Shown one piece after another: positions 36,244-44,684 of a DNA stretch of 64,000 nucleotides. The notes beneath the pieces were generated by a model that was not told where the DNA came from, searched no databases, and saw only the letters and a list, made by a program, of their open reading frames with translations. The stretch lies in the NCBI GenBank assembly GCA_015065975.1, contig SVPG01000003.1, positions 40,583 through 104,582 of the forward strand, in the 5' to 3' direction. Position 1 is the first letter of the stretch; every line of letters starts with the position of its first letter. The position numbers and the translations under genes are program-made. Source of the DNA: Oscillospiraceae bacterium. GTDB lineage: Bacteria; Bacillota; Clostridia; Oscillospirales; Acutalibacteraceae.

Positions 36244-37233
36244 TCAGTATAGTCTGTTTTCTATAAACTCAAGCGAAAGATTGTCTCGGGTGAAATACGC
36301 TTCCTCAACATATGTATATTTCGGAATACTCTCCCCCGCATAATACTGCTTGATGAGCTGATCGAGGAGTGCTCCGTGAAGCGGGTTGCATTCGACGCAG
36401 AGATTTATTTTTCCTTCAAGGCAATAGCCCAGAGCTTCCCTTACAGCGTCGAAGGAAATTATGATTATTTCTCCGTTCTCGCCGTAGGTAAGTCCCGCTT
36501 CGTCCAGCGCGCGCATGGCTCCGAAGGTCATATTATCATTTTCGCTGTAAATGACGTCTATGTCAGTGTTTGTTTTCAGGTAATCCCTTACGACCTCGTA
36601 GCCCTTCGCTTCGGTGAACTCGCCCGAAAGCTGCGCGGCAATTGTCCAGTTACTTCTCCCCGCTACGCCTTCCTCGAGGGCTCTCGTCCTCATTATCTGT
36701 GCTGTTGAACCGTCGGTGCCTTTGACATGGAGAATGTTTATCTGTTCGGTACCGCGTCCGAGCGAGACAAGTTTATTTCCAAGCCAGCTTACGGCTATCT
36801 CTCCTTCTTTAAGGAAATCGGAGCCGATTCTTCCCATATAGAGGTTTTCGTCCTCGACCGAAACCTCTCTGTCAACGATGATAACGGGTATGCCCGCCGC
36901 CTTTGCTTCAAGCAGTACATTATCCCAGCCCGTTTCAGCTGCGGGAGCAAGCACGATAATATCAACTCCCTGCAGAATGAAATTGCGTATCGCCATCAGC
37001 TGATTTTCCTGATTCTGCTTTGCGTTGTCAAAGAGAAGCTTATAGCCGTTCTCCTCGCTGAGCGCAAGGCTTATCGACTGCGTATTTGCCGCACGCCAGT
37101 CCGATTCTGAGCCAAGCTGAGAAAATCCTACAACTATCAGATTATCGTCACTCTTCTCATCTTCCGCGGCGGAACATCCGACCGCAAACAGAAGGATCAG
37201 AAAGCACAGCGCAAGACTAATTATTCTCTTCAT
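36244..37233 (-). CDS. second YtfQ-like sugar-binding lipoprotein, in a two-component operon
   Basis: A 329-residue binding protein with lipobox AVGC (Cys20). VGFSQLGSESDWRAANTQS and QNQENQLMAIRNFILQGVDI match YtfQ more closely than the transporter's own binder does. It lacks its own permease genes. Its start overlaps the kinase gene end by 17 bases, so it is made together with the sensor kinase. I infer that ligand-bound protein is sensed by the kinase's extracellular domain. GGAGG precedes the ATG at 37233. Confidence 0.88.
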   Translation of the reverse strand: MKRIISLALCFLILLFAVGCSAAEDEKSDDNLIVVGFSQLGSESDWRAANTQSISLALSEENGYKLLFDNAKQNQENQLMAIRNFILQGVDIIVLAPAAETGWDNVLLEAKAAGIPVIIVDREVSVEDENLYMGRIGSDFLKEGEIAVSWLGNKLVSLGRGTEQINILHVKGTDGSTAQIMRTRALEEGVAGRSNWTIAAQLSGEFTEAKGYEVVRDYLKTNTDIDVIYSENDNMTFGAMRALDEAGLTYGENGEIIIISFDAVREALGYCLEGKINLCVECNPLHGALLDQLIKQYYAGESIPKYTYVEEAYFTRDNLSLEFIENRLY

Positions 37234-38647
37234 CGGATACCTCCGTCTTATATGGTATTGAGATGGTTATTGCAGTTCCGACATTCGGCTGACTGTCGAC
37301 CGTGAACGAACAGTTGTTTCCGTAAACCAGACGCAGACGTTTGTACGCCGCAACGAGAGCGAAGCTCGACGGGTCGTCATTCGCGATCTGATCCCTGAGT
37401 TTTTCAAGGGTCTGTTCGTCCATTCCGACGCCCGTATCCTCAACCCTGAGCGTCACCATATTGTACGCAATGCTTCCGCGCACATAGATCATACCTTTGC
37501 CGCGTTTTGGCTTGAGTCCGTGGTAAATCGCATTTTCAACCATCGGCTGAAGGGTCATTTTGGGGATAAGACATTTGCCTATCGCTTTATCGATGTCTAT
37601 TTCGTAGTCGATTATATCCTTATAGCGCACCTGCTGGATTTCCAGATAACTGCGCACATGCTGTTCTTCCTCTTCGACAGAGACGATATCCTTGCCGTTG
37701 CTGAGAAAGGATCGGAAATATGTCGAAAGACTTGTGACCATTTCCTCAGCCGCCTGATCCTTGCCCGTTTCGATCAGCCATACAATCGTATCAAGTGTAT
37801 TGTAAAGGAAATGAGGGTTTATCTGCGACTGGATAAGCGAAAGTTCTATACCGCGAAGTCTTATCTGCTCCTGACGGTTGAGCTCTATCTGCCGACTCAG
37901 TTTCTCCGCCATATCCTCGATACCTGCGCCAAGCGATGTCAGCTTTGAATCATCGGCGCTTACCGGTATCTTTCGTTCAAGGTCGCCCTTTCCTATCTCT
38001 TCAACACGGCTGCAGATCGAGTCTATCGGATCGGTTATTCCGCGGCTTATTTTCGCAGAGTGTTTTGATGATATGACAACTATGATCGCCATGACGAGCA
38101 CGCCTGCGATAACTTCTGCGATAAGCCAGTATTTCAGGCTGTTCTGCAGGCTTGCCATAACGCCTGCTTCGTAATAGAGATAGGTGTAGATGTACTCTTC
38201 AACGAGTTCTGTTATGACGTAAATATTATTCTCGAGCTGTTCAATTCTGTTGTCATAGCCTTCCGTATTCTCGATACGCGCAATATTGAGAGTCAGACTG
38301 TCGCACAGGTTGAGAACGCTGCTGAGAGCCTGTCTGCTGTTGCTGTCATTTGTTTTTTTAAGAAGATCCTCCGCAAGCTTTCTTGCCGTGCGTATCTCCT
38401 CCCACGGCAGCTCGTCGCTGCTGCCGCTTACAAAATAATACATTTTCAGGTCGACATCATTTTTGAAATTCTGATTGAAGCCCGAAGCATCAGTGATATT
38501 GCTGCTTACCGATGAATACTGAAGATTATAAAGAACAAGAAGTCCGAGAACGAACACAACCAGCACAAGCATCGGCAGGAAGATGTTCATTCGCATATTC
38601 GCTATTATTCCGGAAATTGATTTTTTGTCGTTTCTTTTCAGATTCAT
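37217..38647 (-). CDS. YesM-type sensor histidine kinase
   Basis: 476 residues: two membrane helices (about 20-41 and 170-195) enclosing an extracellular sensor of about 130 residues, a HAMP linker (about 197-250), the His_kinase domain with QSQINPHFLYNTLDTI (His in INPHF), and an ATPase with ENAIYHGLKPKRGKG and VEDTGVGMDEQ. Typical Firmicutes LytS/YesM architecture paired with AraC-type regulators of sugar systems. It starts two bases after the regulator's stop. Confidence 0.93.
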   Translation of the reverse strand: MNLKRNDKKSISGIIANMRMNIFLPMLVLVVFVLGLLVLYNLQYSSVSSNITDASGFNQNFKNDVDLKMYYFVSGSSDELPWEEIRTARKLAEDLLKKTNDSNSRQALSSVLNLCDSLTLNIARIENTEGYDNRIEQLENNIYVITELVEEYIYTYLYYEAGVMASLQNSLKYWLIAEVIAGVLVMAIIVVISSKHSAKISRGITDPIDSICSRVEEIGKGDLERKIPVSADDSKLTSLGAGIEDMAEKLSRQIELNRQEQIRLRGIELSLIQSQINPHFLYNTLDTIVWLIETGKDQAAEEMVTSLSTYFRSFLSNGKDIVSVEEEEQHVRSYLEIQQVRYKDIIDYEIDIDKAIGKCLIPKMTLQPMVENAIYHGLKPKRGKGMIYVRGSIAYNMVTLRVEDTGVGMDEQTLEKLRDQIANDDPSSFALVAAYKRLRLVYGNNCSFTVDSQPNVGTAITISIPYKTEVSDEENN

Positions 38648-38649
38648 TG

Positions 38650-40257
38650 TCAGTCTGTTTCTCCCGTACGGTAGCTTCTTGGTGTGCAGCCCTGGGTTTT
38701 CTTGAACACAAACGAGAAATATCGCGGATCCTTATATCCGATCTCGTAAGCTATTTCGCCCGACCGCTTGCCGGTCTGTCTGAGCAGCTGTTTTGCCTTT
38801 GTCATGCGTTTCTGTGTCAGATACTCAATAAACGAAACGCCCATTTTCTGGCTGAACAATGCGCTCAGATAGTTTGCGCTTATGTTTATCGCCTGTGCCA
38901 CACCGTTGAGTGAGATATTCTCGTCTGTATAGTTTTTGTCGATATACCTGATGGCACTGTCTATAATATCGCTCGTCTGACGCTGTGTTTCTATATCGCG
39001 CATATCGATGGCTGCGCTGAGAACACTGACAAGATAGCTTTTCAGATTCTCGACAGGCATATTGAGCTCTGCGGGCGGTATCTGCTGAAGAAACACTTCC
39101 CTGCTGCAGCCGATTTCCTGAATTACCTGCTCGGCGTTCAGCCGCGCACTCATAATAATATAATGTCTGAAGAGAAGAGAGTTTTCTGCGCCGCAGAGAT
39201 TGCTAAGATAATCCTCAGCAAATGCTTCGGTTTCTTCCGATATTCCCGTCTGGATAAAATTACGGATAACCATAGGATCTATCTTCTGCGGATCGATCGA
39301 TTCAAGCGCATCTTCGGCAGTGTGACTGCGCTCGATATTGAGCATTTCAGTCGTGAAAATATGCTGGGACGGTATTATATGTCTGTACGCAAGCACCTGG
39401 TTTGCGTCGGAGTAACACTGCGGCAGTCCGCTGAGTCGATATGTCGTTGTTCCGACAGCAACATACCAGTTAAGCTGATCACCCGCATTCTCGCATCTTG
39501 ATTTTATGATCTCAACGCTGCGCTGCGTCATATCGTCGACGTTGTCCTTGTCCCCCATAATAAGGACAGCATACGACAGCAGGTTGCATCTGAACAGTAT
39601 ATAATCGGGATAACGAAGAAAATAATTGAGTATTCCGTCAAGGGTATTCGCCGCGGTCTCGGAATATCCTGTGTTATTTTCCGACTGGACCGTGAAAACA
39701 ACAAAATTATACCCGTCCGCATTCAGGTTCAGATTGAGCTCGTCGGCCTGTTCGTATATCTCCTGAACGCTCATGGAGCCTTCAACAAGTTTTTCAAAGA
39801 AAGCACGTCTTGAAAAGCTTTCGAATTTTTTAATCTCCTGCTCGTATTTATGCAGATAATCCTTCTGCTCCTGCTCTTCTTCGATCTTCTGTTTTGTCTG
39901 CTCGAGAGCCTTTATCATGGACGCTTTTGTTATCGGCTTGAGCAGGTACTGGTCAACATTGAGCTCTATCGCCTGACGCGCAAACTCAAAATCGCTGTGA
40001 CCGCTTATTATGATTATTTTTGTGTTCGGCAGCTCACGGCTGACAATATTGCTCAGCGAAAGACCGTCCATAAACGGCATCTTGATATCTGTTATCAGCA
40101 CATCCGGCTTGAGCTTGCGTATGAGAGGAAGCGCCATTTCCCCATCGGGCGCATCTCCGACAAATTCAAATCCGTGTTTTTCCCACGGTATGATATCGCG
40201 CAAGCCTTCACGCACAACACTTTCATCTTCGGTAATAAATACTTTGATGAGATCCAT
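38650..40257 (-). CDS. YesN-type response regulator with AraC DNA-binding domain
   Basis: A 535-residue regulator. Receiver domain 1-120 with phosphorylatable Asp57 (VLITDIKMP), acidic pocket at residues 10-12 and Lys near 107 (YLLKPIT). A long middle section (about 140-420) includes a coiled coil. C-terminal AraC/XylS helix-turn-helix pair (about 430-530: ISLNGVAQAINISANYLSALFSQ and SGEIAYEIGYKDPRYFSFVFKK). RBS GGAGG precedes the ATG at 40257. First gene of the three-gene sensor operon. Confidence 0.94.
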   Translation of the reverse strand: MDLIKVFITEDESVVREGLRDIIPWEKHGFEFVGDAPDGEMALPLIRKLKPDVLITDIKMPFMDGLSLSNIVSRELPNTKIIIISGHSDFEFARQAIELNVDQYLLKPITKASMIKALEQTKQKIEEEQEQKDYLHKYEQEIKKFESFSRRAFFEKLVEGSMSVQEIYEQADELNLNLNADGYNFVVFTVQSENNTGYSETAANTLDGILNYFLRYPDYILFRCNLLSYAVLIMGDKDNVDDMTQRSVEIIKSRCENAGDQLNWYVAVGTTTYRLSGLPQCYSDANQVLAYRHIIPSQHIFTTEMLNIERSHTAEDALESIDPQKIDPMVIRNFIQTGISEETEAFAEDYLSNLCGAENSLLFRHYIIMSARLNAEQVIQEIGCSREVFLQQIPPAELNMPVENLKSYLVSVLSAAIDMRDIETQRQTSDIIDSAIRYIDKNYTDENISLNGVAQAINISANYLSALFSQKMGVSFIEYLTQKRMTKAKQLLRQTGKRSGEIAYEIGYKDPRYFSFVFKKTQGCTPRSYRTGETD

Positions 40258-40289
40258 TGTACACGCCTCCTTTTGCTTGTATATATTTG

Positions 40290-40319
40290 ATTATAGCACG
40301 CTTTGTCCGACCTTTTCAA
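40290..40319 (-). promoter_or_regulatory. promoter of the response-regulator/kinase/lipoprotein operon
   Basis: On the minus strand TTGAAA (40314-40319), 18-base spacer, TATAAT (40290-40295). The spacer holds GACAAAGCGT (40298-40307), the same 10-mer that touches the ara promoter. Confidence 0.65.
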
Positions 40320-40397
40320 CCCGACAGGACCGCCTTGAGCGCAATTCGTAAATTATTCGGTTAAATTCAAAAAAAATCGATAGATATCGGTAAAAAA

Positions 40398-40434
40398 AGA
40401 AAAAGACCGATGAGAATACATCGGTCTTTTCGTC
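40398..40434 (-). terminator. terminator of the ICMT-like gene
   Basis: AAAAGACCGATG (40401-40412) pairs with CATCGGTCTTTT (40419-40430), with a T-rich tail on the minus strand. Confidence 0.85.
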
Positions 40435-40455
40435 GGAAAGAGCTGTATAACGCTG

Positions 40456-41127
40456 TTACCAAATAAAAGGAATCAATCGGTATCTGACCTTTTGTTTATA
40501 TTCACTGTAACCGTCAAGTTCCTTTTCAAGAAATTCTTCTTCGCCTTTGATTCTTTTTGCGATAATAAAGGGATAAGCAAGAAAAATCAAAAACGAATAT
40601 ATTGAGCCGAGCACTATCGGCATTGACAGAAACATAAGTAATGTTGCACTGTACATCGGATGTCTGACAATACCGTATAATCCCGTATCGATGACCTTTT
40701 GGTTTTCCTGCACTTCAATGGTACGGCTGAGGTATGTATTTTCTCTGAGCACTTCGGCATAAAGGACGTAAGACATAAGAAAAACTACGGAAGCACCGAT
40801 TACAACACCTCTTGGCAGCATATACCAGCCAAAACGGAAGTTCAGCCCCGCAACGATGAAGCCTGCCAAAAACATAAGACCGCTCAGTTTCACAACCGTA
40901 CTCTGTTCTCGTTGTTTTTCTTTTGCATCCAGTCTGCTTCTCAACAGATCGGGATTTTTAAGCATCAACACAATTCCCGCCAAAAGCATCGGTACAAATA
41001 AAACCGCGATAAATAACCAGCCGTTAAAGAACGACAGAGTACCCGCCGGAAGGAATATCAGCAGCCCGATCAGAATGAATCCAAATATGAATTTAGTTAT
41101 CGCTTGAATAAACAATTTTATTGTCAT
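40456..41127 (-). CDS. isoprenylcysteine carboxyl methyltransferase-like membrane protein
   Basis: A 223-residue protein with about five helices. The C-terminal RHPMYSATLLMFLSMPIVLGS and AKRIKGEEEFLEKELDGYSEYKQKVRYRLIPF match the phospholipid methyltransferase/ICMT fold, whose SAM site uses the RHP and E-E positions. Probably a membrane SAM methyltransferase of unknown lipid or quinone substrate. No farnesylated protein system is expected in this group. It stands alone between a promoter region and a terminator. Confidence 0.85.
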   Translation of the reverse strand: MTIKLFIQAITKFIFGFILIGLLIFLPAGTLSFFNGWLFIAVLFVPMLLAGIVLMLKNPDLLRSRLDAKEKQREQSTVVKLSGLMFLAGFIVAGLNFRFGWYMLPRGVVIGASVVFLMSYVLYAEVLRENTYLSRTIEVQENQKVIDTGLYGIVRHPMYSATLLMFLSMPIVLGSIYSFLIFLAYPFIIAKRIKGEEEFLEKELDGYSEYKQKVRYRLIPFIW

Positions 41128-41289
41128 AGCAATCCACCGGCAAATTCAAGTTTGTCTGATAGAGTCGATAGTATATTTAAGGAGAATATCGGTTACTAAG
41201 ATTAAAGCAACGCGTATTTTACAAATACCGCAAGGGATTTATTTCGTTGAAAAAAGACTAACTAAACGGAGCCGAATCGAGGTAAAAAA

Positions 41290-41315
41290 GCCTAAAAGCA
41301 GTGTACTGCTTTGTT
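41290..41315 (-). terminator. weak hairpin after the orphan gene
   Basis: AAAGCAGT (41295-41302) / ACTGCTTT (41305-41312) followed on the minus strand by a T-rich stretch. Confidence 0.45.
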
Positions 41316-41327
41316 CAGTTGAATTCC

Positions 41328-42008
41328 TTATACCTTCAAGTGCGTTTCGTCATAGGTTACGAGCCAATAGTCTTTCATATCTCCCACATCAAAAGAATTT
41401 CGCTTTTTACCCGTTCCGCCTTGCTCGGGAAATTTGTCTGAATACTTATAGGATTTAATAGAATGAAATGTTTCATGGCCGTCAACAAGCATAATCTCAA
41501 TACTTTCTTTTGATAGCACTACTTCTTGAATCGTCATATCAGACAGTATGTTTTTGAGCTTTTCGAGACTATTTGAATAGTCATTAAACGTAATTAACGG
41601 AACATATTTTTCCGCATAGTCAGGATGACATTCCAAAACATTATCATCAAACAAAATATGTTCACCGGCGGACCATATACAATAATTCAACCATCTTGTA
41701 CCTTGTTTACTCTGTAATTTAAGTCCGAAAAAACCGGGACCTCCCATTCCATAGGTGCCGCAACAAGTAGATACGTCAACAATCCGACTGTTTTTCAGTG
41801 TTTCAAGTCCAAATTCCTCAATGTTTAACGGAACACCCAACATAATCATCTCATAGGAACTGGGTTTATATCTAAAAATGGGATATTTACGAATCCTCTT
41901 AAAACCTCTTGCTTTCCAAAGCTTTTTGTCGGATTTTTTGACTATTGCAAAATTTTCAAGAACAAGTCCAATACGAAGATTCAAAAATGGATGTTTTAAA
42001 AAACTCAT
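41328..42008 (-). CDS. uncharacterised protein, AT-richer than its neighbours
   Basis: Not recognised. 226 residues, no membrane segment or signal. It has an odd Gly/Cys motif, STCCGTYGMGGPGFFGLKL (about 87-105), and a Lys/Gly segment near the end. The start ATG at 42008 follows GAGGTG. Coding bases are clearly richer in A and T than the neighbours, and the gene lies beside a hairpin repeat and two tRNA genes, which is a common place for acquired DNA. No mobility gene is present. Confidence 0.6.
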   Translation of the reverse strand: MSFLKHPFLNLRIGLVLENFAIVKKSDKKLWKARGFKRIRKYPIFRYKPSSYEMIMLGVPLNIEEFGLETLKNSRIVDVSTCCGTYGMGGPGFFGLKLQSKQGTRWLNYCIWSAGEHILFDDNVLECHPDYAEKYVPLITFNDYSNSLEKLKNILSDMTIQEVVLSKESIEIMLVDGHETFHSIKSYKYSDKFPEQGGTGKKRNSFDVGDMKDYWLVTYDETHLKV

Positions 42009-42069
42009 AATTATCACCTCGTTCGTTATATTCTTATTTGTCAAACTAATTATATCGCAAAACTATGAG

Positions 42070-42241
42070 TTTTTCAATGAAATCGCGCTTTGCGCGATGA
42101 AATCCGAGTATCGTTTGGATGGAATCTGATTCGCAGATGAAATAAAATCCGTCCTTTTATCCCAACGAAGTCGAATTTCATCACGGAGTGATTTAATCCA
42201 CCGCAGGTGGATTTATCCCGTCCAAAATGACGGATTTTATT
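42070..42241. repeat. hairpin-rich intergenic repeat with 13-bp terminal inverted repeats
   Basis: A chain of short palindromes separated by GATGAAATC/GATTTAATC-like words: TCGCGC-TTT-GCGCGA, CTGATTCGCAG, ATCAC-GGA-GTGAT, ATCCACC-GCA-GGTGGAT. Its distal part is bounded by AATAAAATCCGTC (42141-42153) and an exact inverse GACGGATTTTATT (42229-42241). It looks like a MITE-like or REP-like non-coding element; I cannot show other copies from this window. Confidence 0.65.
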
Positions 42242-42286
42242 GAAAAGAAACAACCTTTGTCCGATAGACAAAGGTTGTTTCTTTTC
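42242..42286 (-). terminator. terminator of the tRNA-Ser pair
   Basis: A perfect 20-bp stem (42242-42261 with 42267-42286) and a 5-base loop; it abuts the CCA end of the tRNA. Confidence 0.88.
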
Positions 42287-42376
42287 TGGCGGAGAAGGAG
42301 GGATTTGAACCCTCGCGACCCTTCCGAGCCCTACTCCCTTAGCAGGGGAGCCCCTTCACCACTTGGGTACTTCTCC
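42287..42376 (-). tRNA. tRNA-Ser (GCU anticodon)
   Basis: A 90-base class II tRNA. Acceptor GGAGAAG pairs with CTTCTCC, discriminator G, encoded CCA. Anticodon loop CTGCTAA gives GCT, reading AGC/AGU serine codons. A long variable arm (about TAGGGCTCGGAAGGGTCGCG) is the serine signature; T-loop GTTCAAATCC. Co-transcribed behind the second serine tRNA with a 39-base spacer. Confidence 0.95.
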
Positions 42377-42415
42377 AAATGTGATTTGATAATCGATATA
42401 TATGCGAAAAAGATG

Positions 42416-42504
42416 TGGCGGAGGGGAAGGGATTCGAACCCTTGGTACGTTTCCGTATCACTGGTTTTCAAGACCAGCTCCTTAAACCGCTCGGACACCC
42501 CTCC
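42416..42504 (-). tRNA. tRNA-Ser (UGA anticodon)
   Basis: An 89-base class II tRNA. Acceptor GGAGGGG / CCCCTCC, discriminator G, encoded CCA. Anticodon loop CTTGAAA gives TGA for UCN serine codons; long variable arm; T-loop GTTCGAATCC. An inverted repeat GTGAGC/GCTCAC sits right before its 5' end in the precursor leader. Confidence 0.95.
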
Positions 42505-42534
42505 GTGAGCTCGCTCACATGAGTTCGCCATATA

Positions 42535-42563
42535 ATATTACCAAATCAGCGTTCAAATGTCAA
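42535..42563 (-). promoter_or_regulatory. promoter of the tRNA-Ser operon
   Basis: On the minus strand TTGACA (42558-42563), 17 bases, TAATAT (42535-42540), about 30 bases before the tRNA-Ser(UGA) 5' end. Confidence 0.75.
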
Positions 42564-42600
42564 TACAAAAGCTTAATTTTTTCTTACTTTTGCTGCCAAT

Positions 42601-43536
42601 TTAAGCTCGTTTTTCAAGATAAGCCTTGGGGGCAACAAACTGAAGCGCACCTTTCATTATCTCGAAATCGATCGTTGTCGAAGAAAAGCATTCGCCGTCA
42701 ACCGTTACGATTACGGGGGTTTTGGATTCGACCCTCATATGTGTGCCTTTTCTGATCGTGAGGATCTTCTTGAAGCGTTTTTTATGTACAAACGCGCCGC
42801 TCTTATAATCGGAGATGAGAGTGAGCGCCTTGAGCTTTGAGACCTTCTTGACAAGAATGAAATCAATGATTCCGTCGGTCGGGTCAGCCATCGGTGCGCT
42901 GTGGAAACCGCCGCCGTAATACTGACCGCCCGCTGCCAGCGAGAAGAGATAATCGCCTTCAAAGGTCTCCTTATCGTCTATCGTTACCTTGATCGTGTTA
43001 TAAATCTTTCCCAAAAAGCTTCGGATAACAGCCTTATCGTAAGCCTGTGCGCCCGAATACTTCTTATTCTTTGACTTGATTCTGTTAGCCTTGTCGCAGA
43101 TTATGGCATCAAATCCCATCGAGCAGATATTTATCGATTTGAGGGGACCTGCGTCGATAGCATCGACCGCAACGCTCTGAGATACTATGTAGCTGTCGAG
43201 GTCAAGGAAATCCTCGGTTGTACCGAAACTTTTTATATAGTCATTTCCCGAGCCGCACGGAAGGCATCCGAGCTCGCAGTTGGGCTTGTTCATAAGACCG
43301 TTTGCCGTTTCGCAAAGCGTTCCGTCACCGCCGACCGCAAACACACGCACGGGACATTCCGCAGTCGCCGCATCGGCCGCCTCGGCTGCTATCTCACTTG
43401 CGTGACCTTCGTGCTGTGTATATACGATCTCATAGTCAAGACCGTTTTTCTCGCAGGCTGATTTGATGTCATCGCCATATTTTTCGCCTGCATTTACGGG
43501 ACCCGCCGTCGGATTTATTATAAAAAGGTATTTCAT
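42601..43536 (-). CDS. diacylglycerol-kinase-family lipid kinase (YegS/DgkB-like)
   Basis: A 311-residue lipid kinase. Domain 1 has YLFIINPTAGP and FAVGGDGTLCETANGL (GGDGT, the ATP and catalytic loop) and LGCLPCGSGNDYIKSF. Domain 2 is a beta-sandwich ending with VTVDGECF. It phosphorylates diacylglycerol or a related lipid at the cytoplasmic membrane face. It is last in a minus-strand run and 38 bases behind the methyltransferase gene. Confidence 0.9.
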   Translation of the reverse strand: MKYLFIINPTAGPVNAGEKYGDDIKSACEKNGLDYEIVYTQHEGHASEIAAEAADAATAECPVRVFAVGGDGTLCETANGLMNKPNCELGCLPCGSGNDYIKSFGTTEDFLDLDSYIVSQSVAVDAIDAGPLKSINICSMGFDAIICDKANRIKSKNKKYSGAQAYDKAVIRSFLGKIYNTIKVTIDDKETFEGDYLFSLAAGGQYYGGGFHSAPMADPTDGIIDFILVKKVSKLKALTLISDYKSGAFVHKKRFKKILTIRKGTHMRVESKTPVIVTVDGECFSSTTIDFEIMKGALQFVAPKAYLEKRA

Positions 43537-43574
43537 AATTCTGCCTCCATTTATACGTCTTTCGGTACACGATC

Positions 43575-44684
43575 CTACTTAAAGTACATATATGCCTGAC
43601 ATTTTATCATTCCGTTATAAAGCTTTCTGCGTTTGTCGGCTTTTCTTCCGAAAACTCTCTCGAAATCTTCATCGGGGGTGATTATCGTATAGCTGTTTCC
43701 CTGTCTTCTCGGGAAAACCTTGCCCATGGTCTTATATACCTTCTCCGCCTCGGCAAGGGTGAGAAGCCTCTCTCCGTACGGAGGGTTGCAGATAACGATA
43801 CCCGAATCACACCTGAAATCGGCTACATCGCCCGTTGTGAAACGAATACGCTTTGCGACGCCTGCCTTAAAGGCATTTTCACTCGCGGTTTTTACCGCTG
43901 CTGGGTCGATATCGGAGCCGAAACCCTCGAACGCTGCATCTCTCCGAATCAGAGAATCGGCTCTTTCGCGCTCGTCACGCCAGACAGTATCGGGTATGAT
44001 TCCCCATTTTTCGCAGGAAAAGCTGCGTTTTATTCCCGGTGCGACGTTGAGCGCCTTGAGGGCTGCTTCGATAAGGATCGTGCCTGAGCCGCACATCGGG
44101 TCGTAAACCACACTGTCCTTTTTCACAAAGGAAATGTCGGAAAGCGCCGCGGCAAGAGTCTCCTTTATCGGAGCTGCCACGCCGTTTCTTCGATATCCCC
44201 TTTTATGCAGACCGTTGCCGCTGGTATCTATCATAAGATAGGCTACGTCCTTATGGATATGGAACTGGATCTGTCTCGGATATCCGACCTCTTCAAACCA
44301 GGGGACATGATATTTTGTTTTTAGACGCTCGACGACAGCCTTTTTGATGATCGACTGACAGTCGGACACGCTGAAAAGCTTGGACGAGACGGAGCTTCCC
44401 TTGACGGGGAATGCGTCGCTCTTCCCTATCCAGCGCTCCCATTCAAGAGCCTTTGTTCCTTCAAAGAGCTCGTCAAAGGTTCTTGCTTCAAAGCTGCCGA
44501 CGACAATCAATATGCGCTCGGCATATCTTGTCCAGAGATTTGCTCTGCAGAGAATATTCTCGTCTCCCGAGAAAAAGACTCTGCCGTTTTCGGGTGCGAC
44601 ATCGCGTGCATCCATTCTTTTAAGCTCTCCGCCTATGAGTCCCTCAAGACCCATCAGGCAGGGAGCGACCATTTTAATATCCAT
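43575..44684 (-). CDS. THUMP-domain 23S rRNA guanine-N2 methyltransferase (RlmL/YpsC type)
   Basis: A 369-residue RNA methyltransferase: N-terminal ferredoxin-like plus THUMP region (about 1-160; CLMGLEGLIGGELKRM at the start), then a class I SAM domain with DPMCGSGTILIEAALKA (SAM loop), GFGSDIDPAAVKTASENA and catalytic IVICNPPYGERL (NPPY). B. subtilis YpsC and E. coli RlmL (first half) modify G2445. It shares one base with the prfB stop, so it is coupled to prfB. Confidence 0.92.
   Translation of the reverse strand: MDIKMVAPCLMGLEGLIGGELKRMDARDVAPENGRVFFSGDENILCRANLWTRYAERILIVVGSFEARTFDELFEGTKALEWERWIGKSDAFPVKGSSVSSKLFSVSDCQSIIKKAVVERLKTKYHVPWFEEVGYPRQIQFHIHKDVAYLMIDTSGNGLHKRGYRRNGVAAPIKETLAAALSDISFVKKDSVVYDPMCGSGTILIEAALKALNVAPGIKRSFSCEKWGIIPDTVWRDERERADSLIRRDAAFEGFGSDIDPAAVKTASENAFKAGVAKRIRFTTGDVADFRCDSGIVICNPPYGERLLTLAEAEKVYKTMGKVFPRRQGNSYTIITPDEDFERVFGRKADKRRKLYNGMIKCQAYMYFK

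Noticed and set aside
42070..42241. CRISPR array
   Set aside because: The palindromes differ from each other and spacing is irregular; no repeat-spacer pattern and no cas genes.
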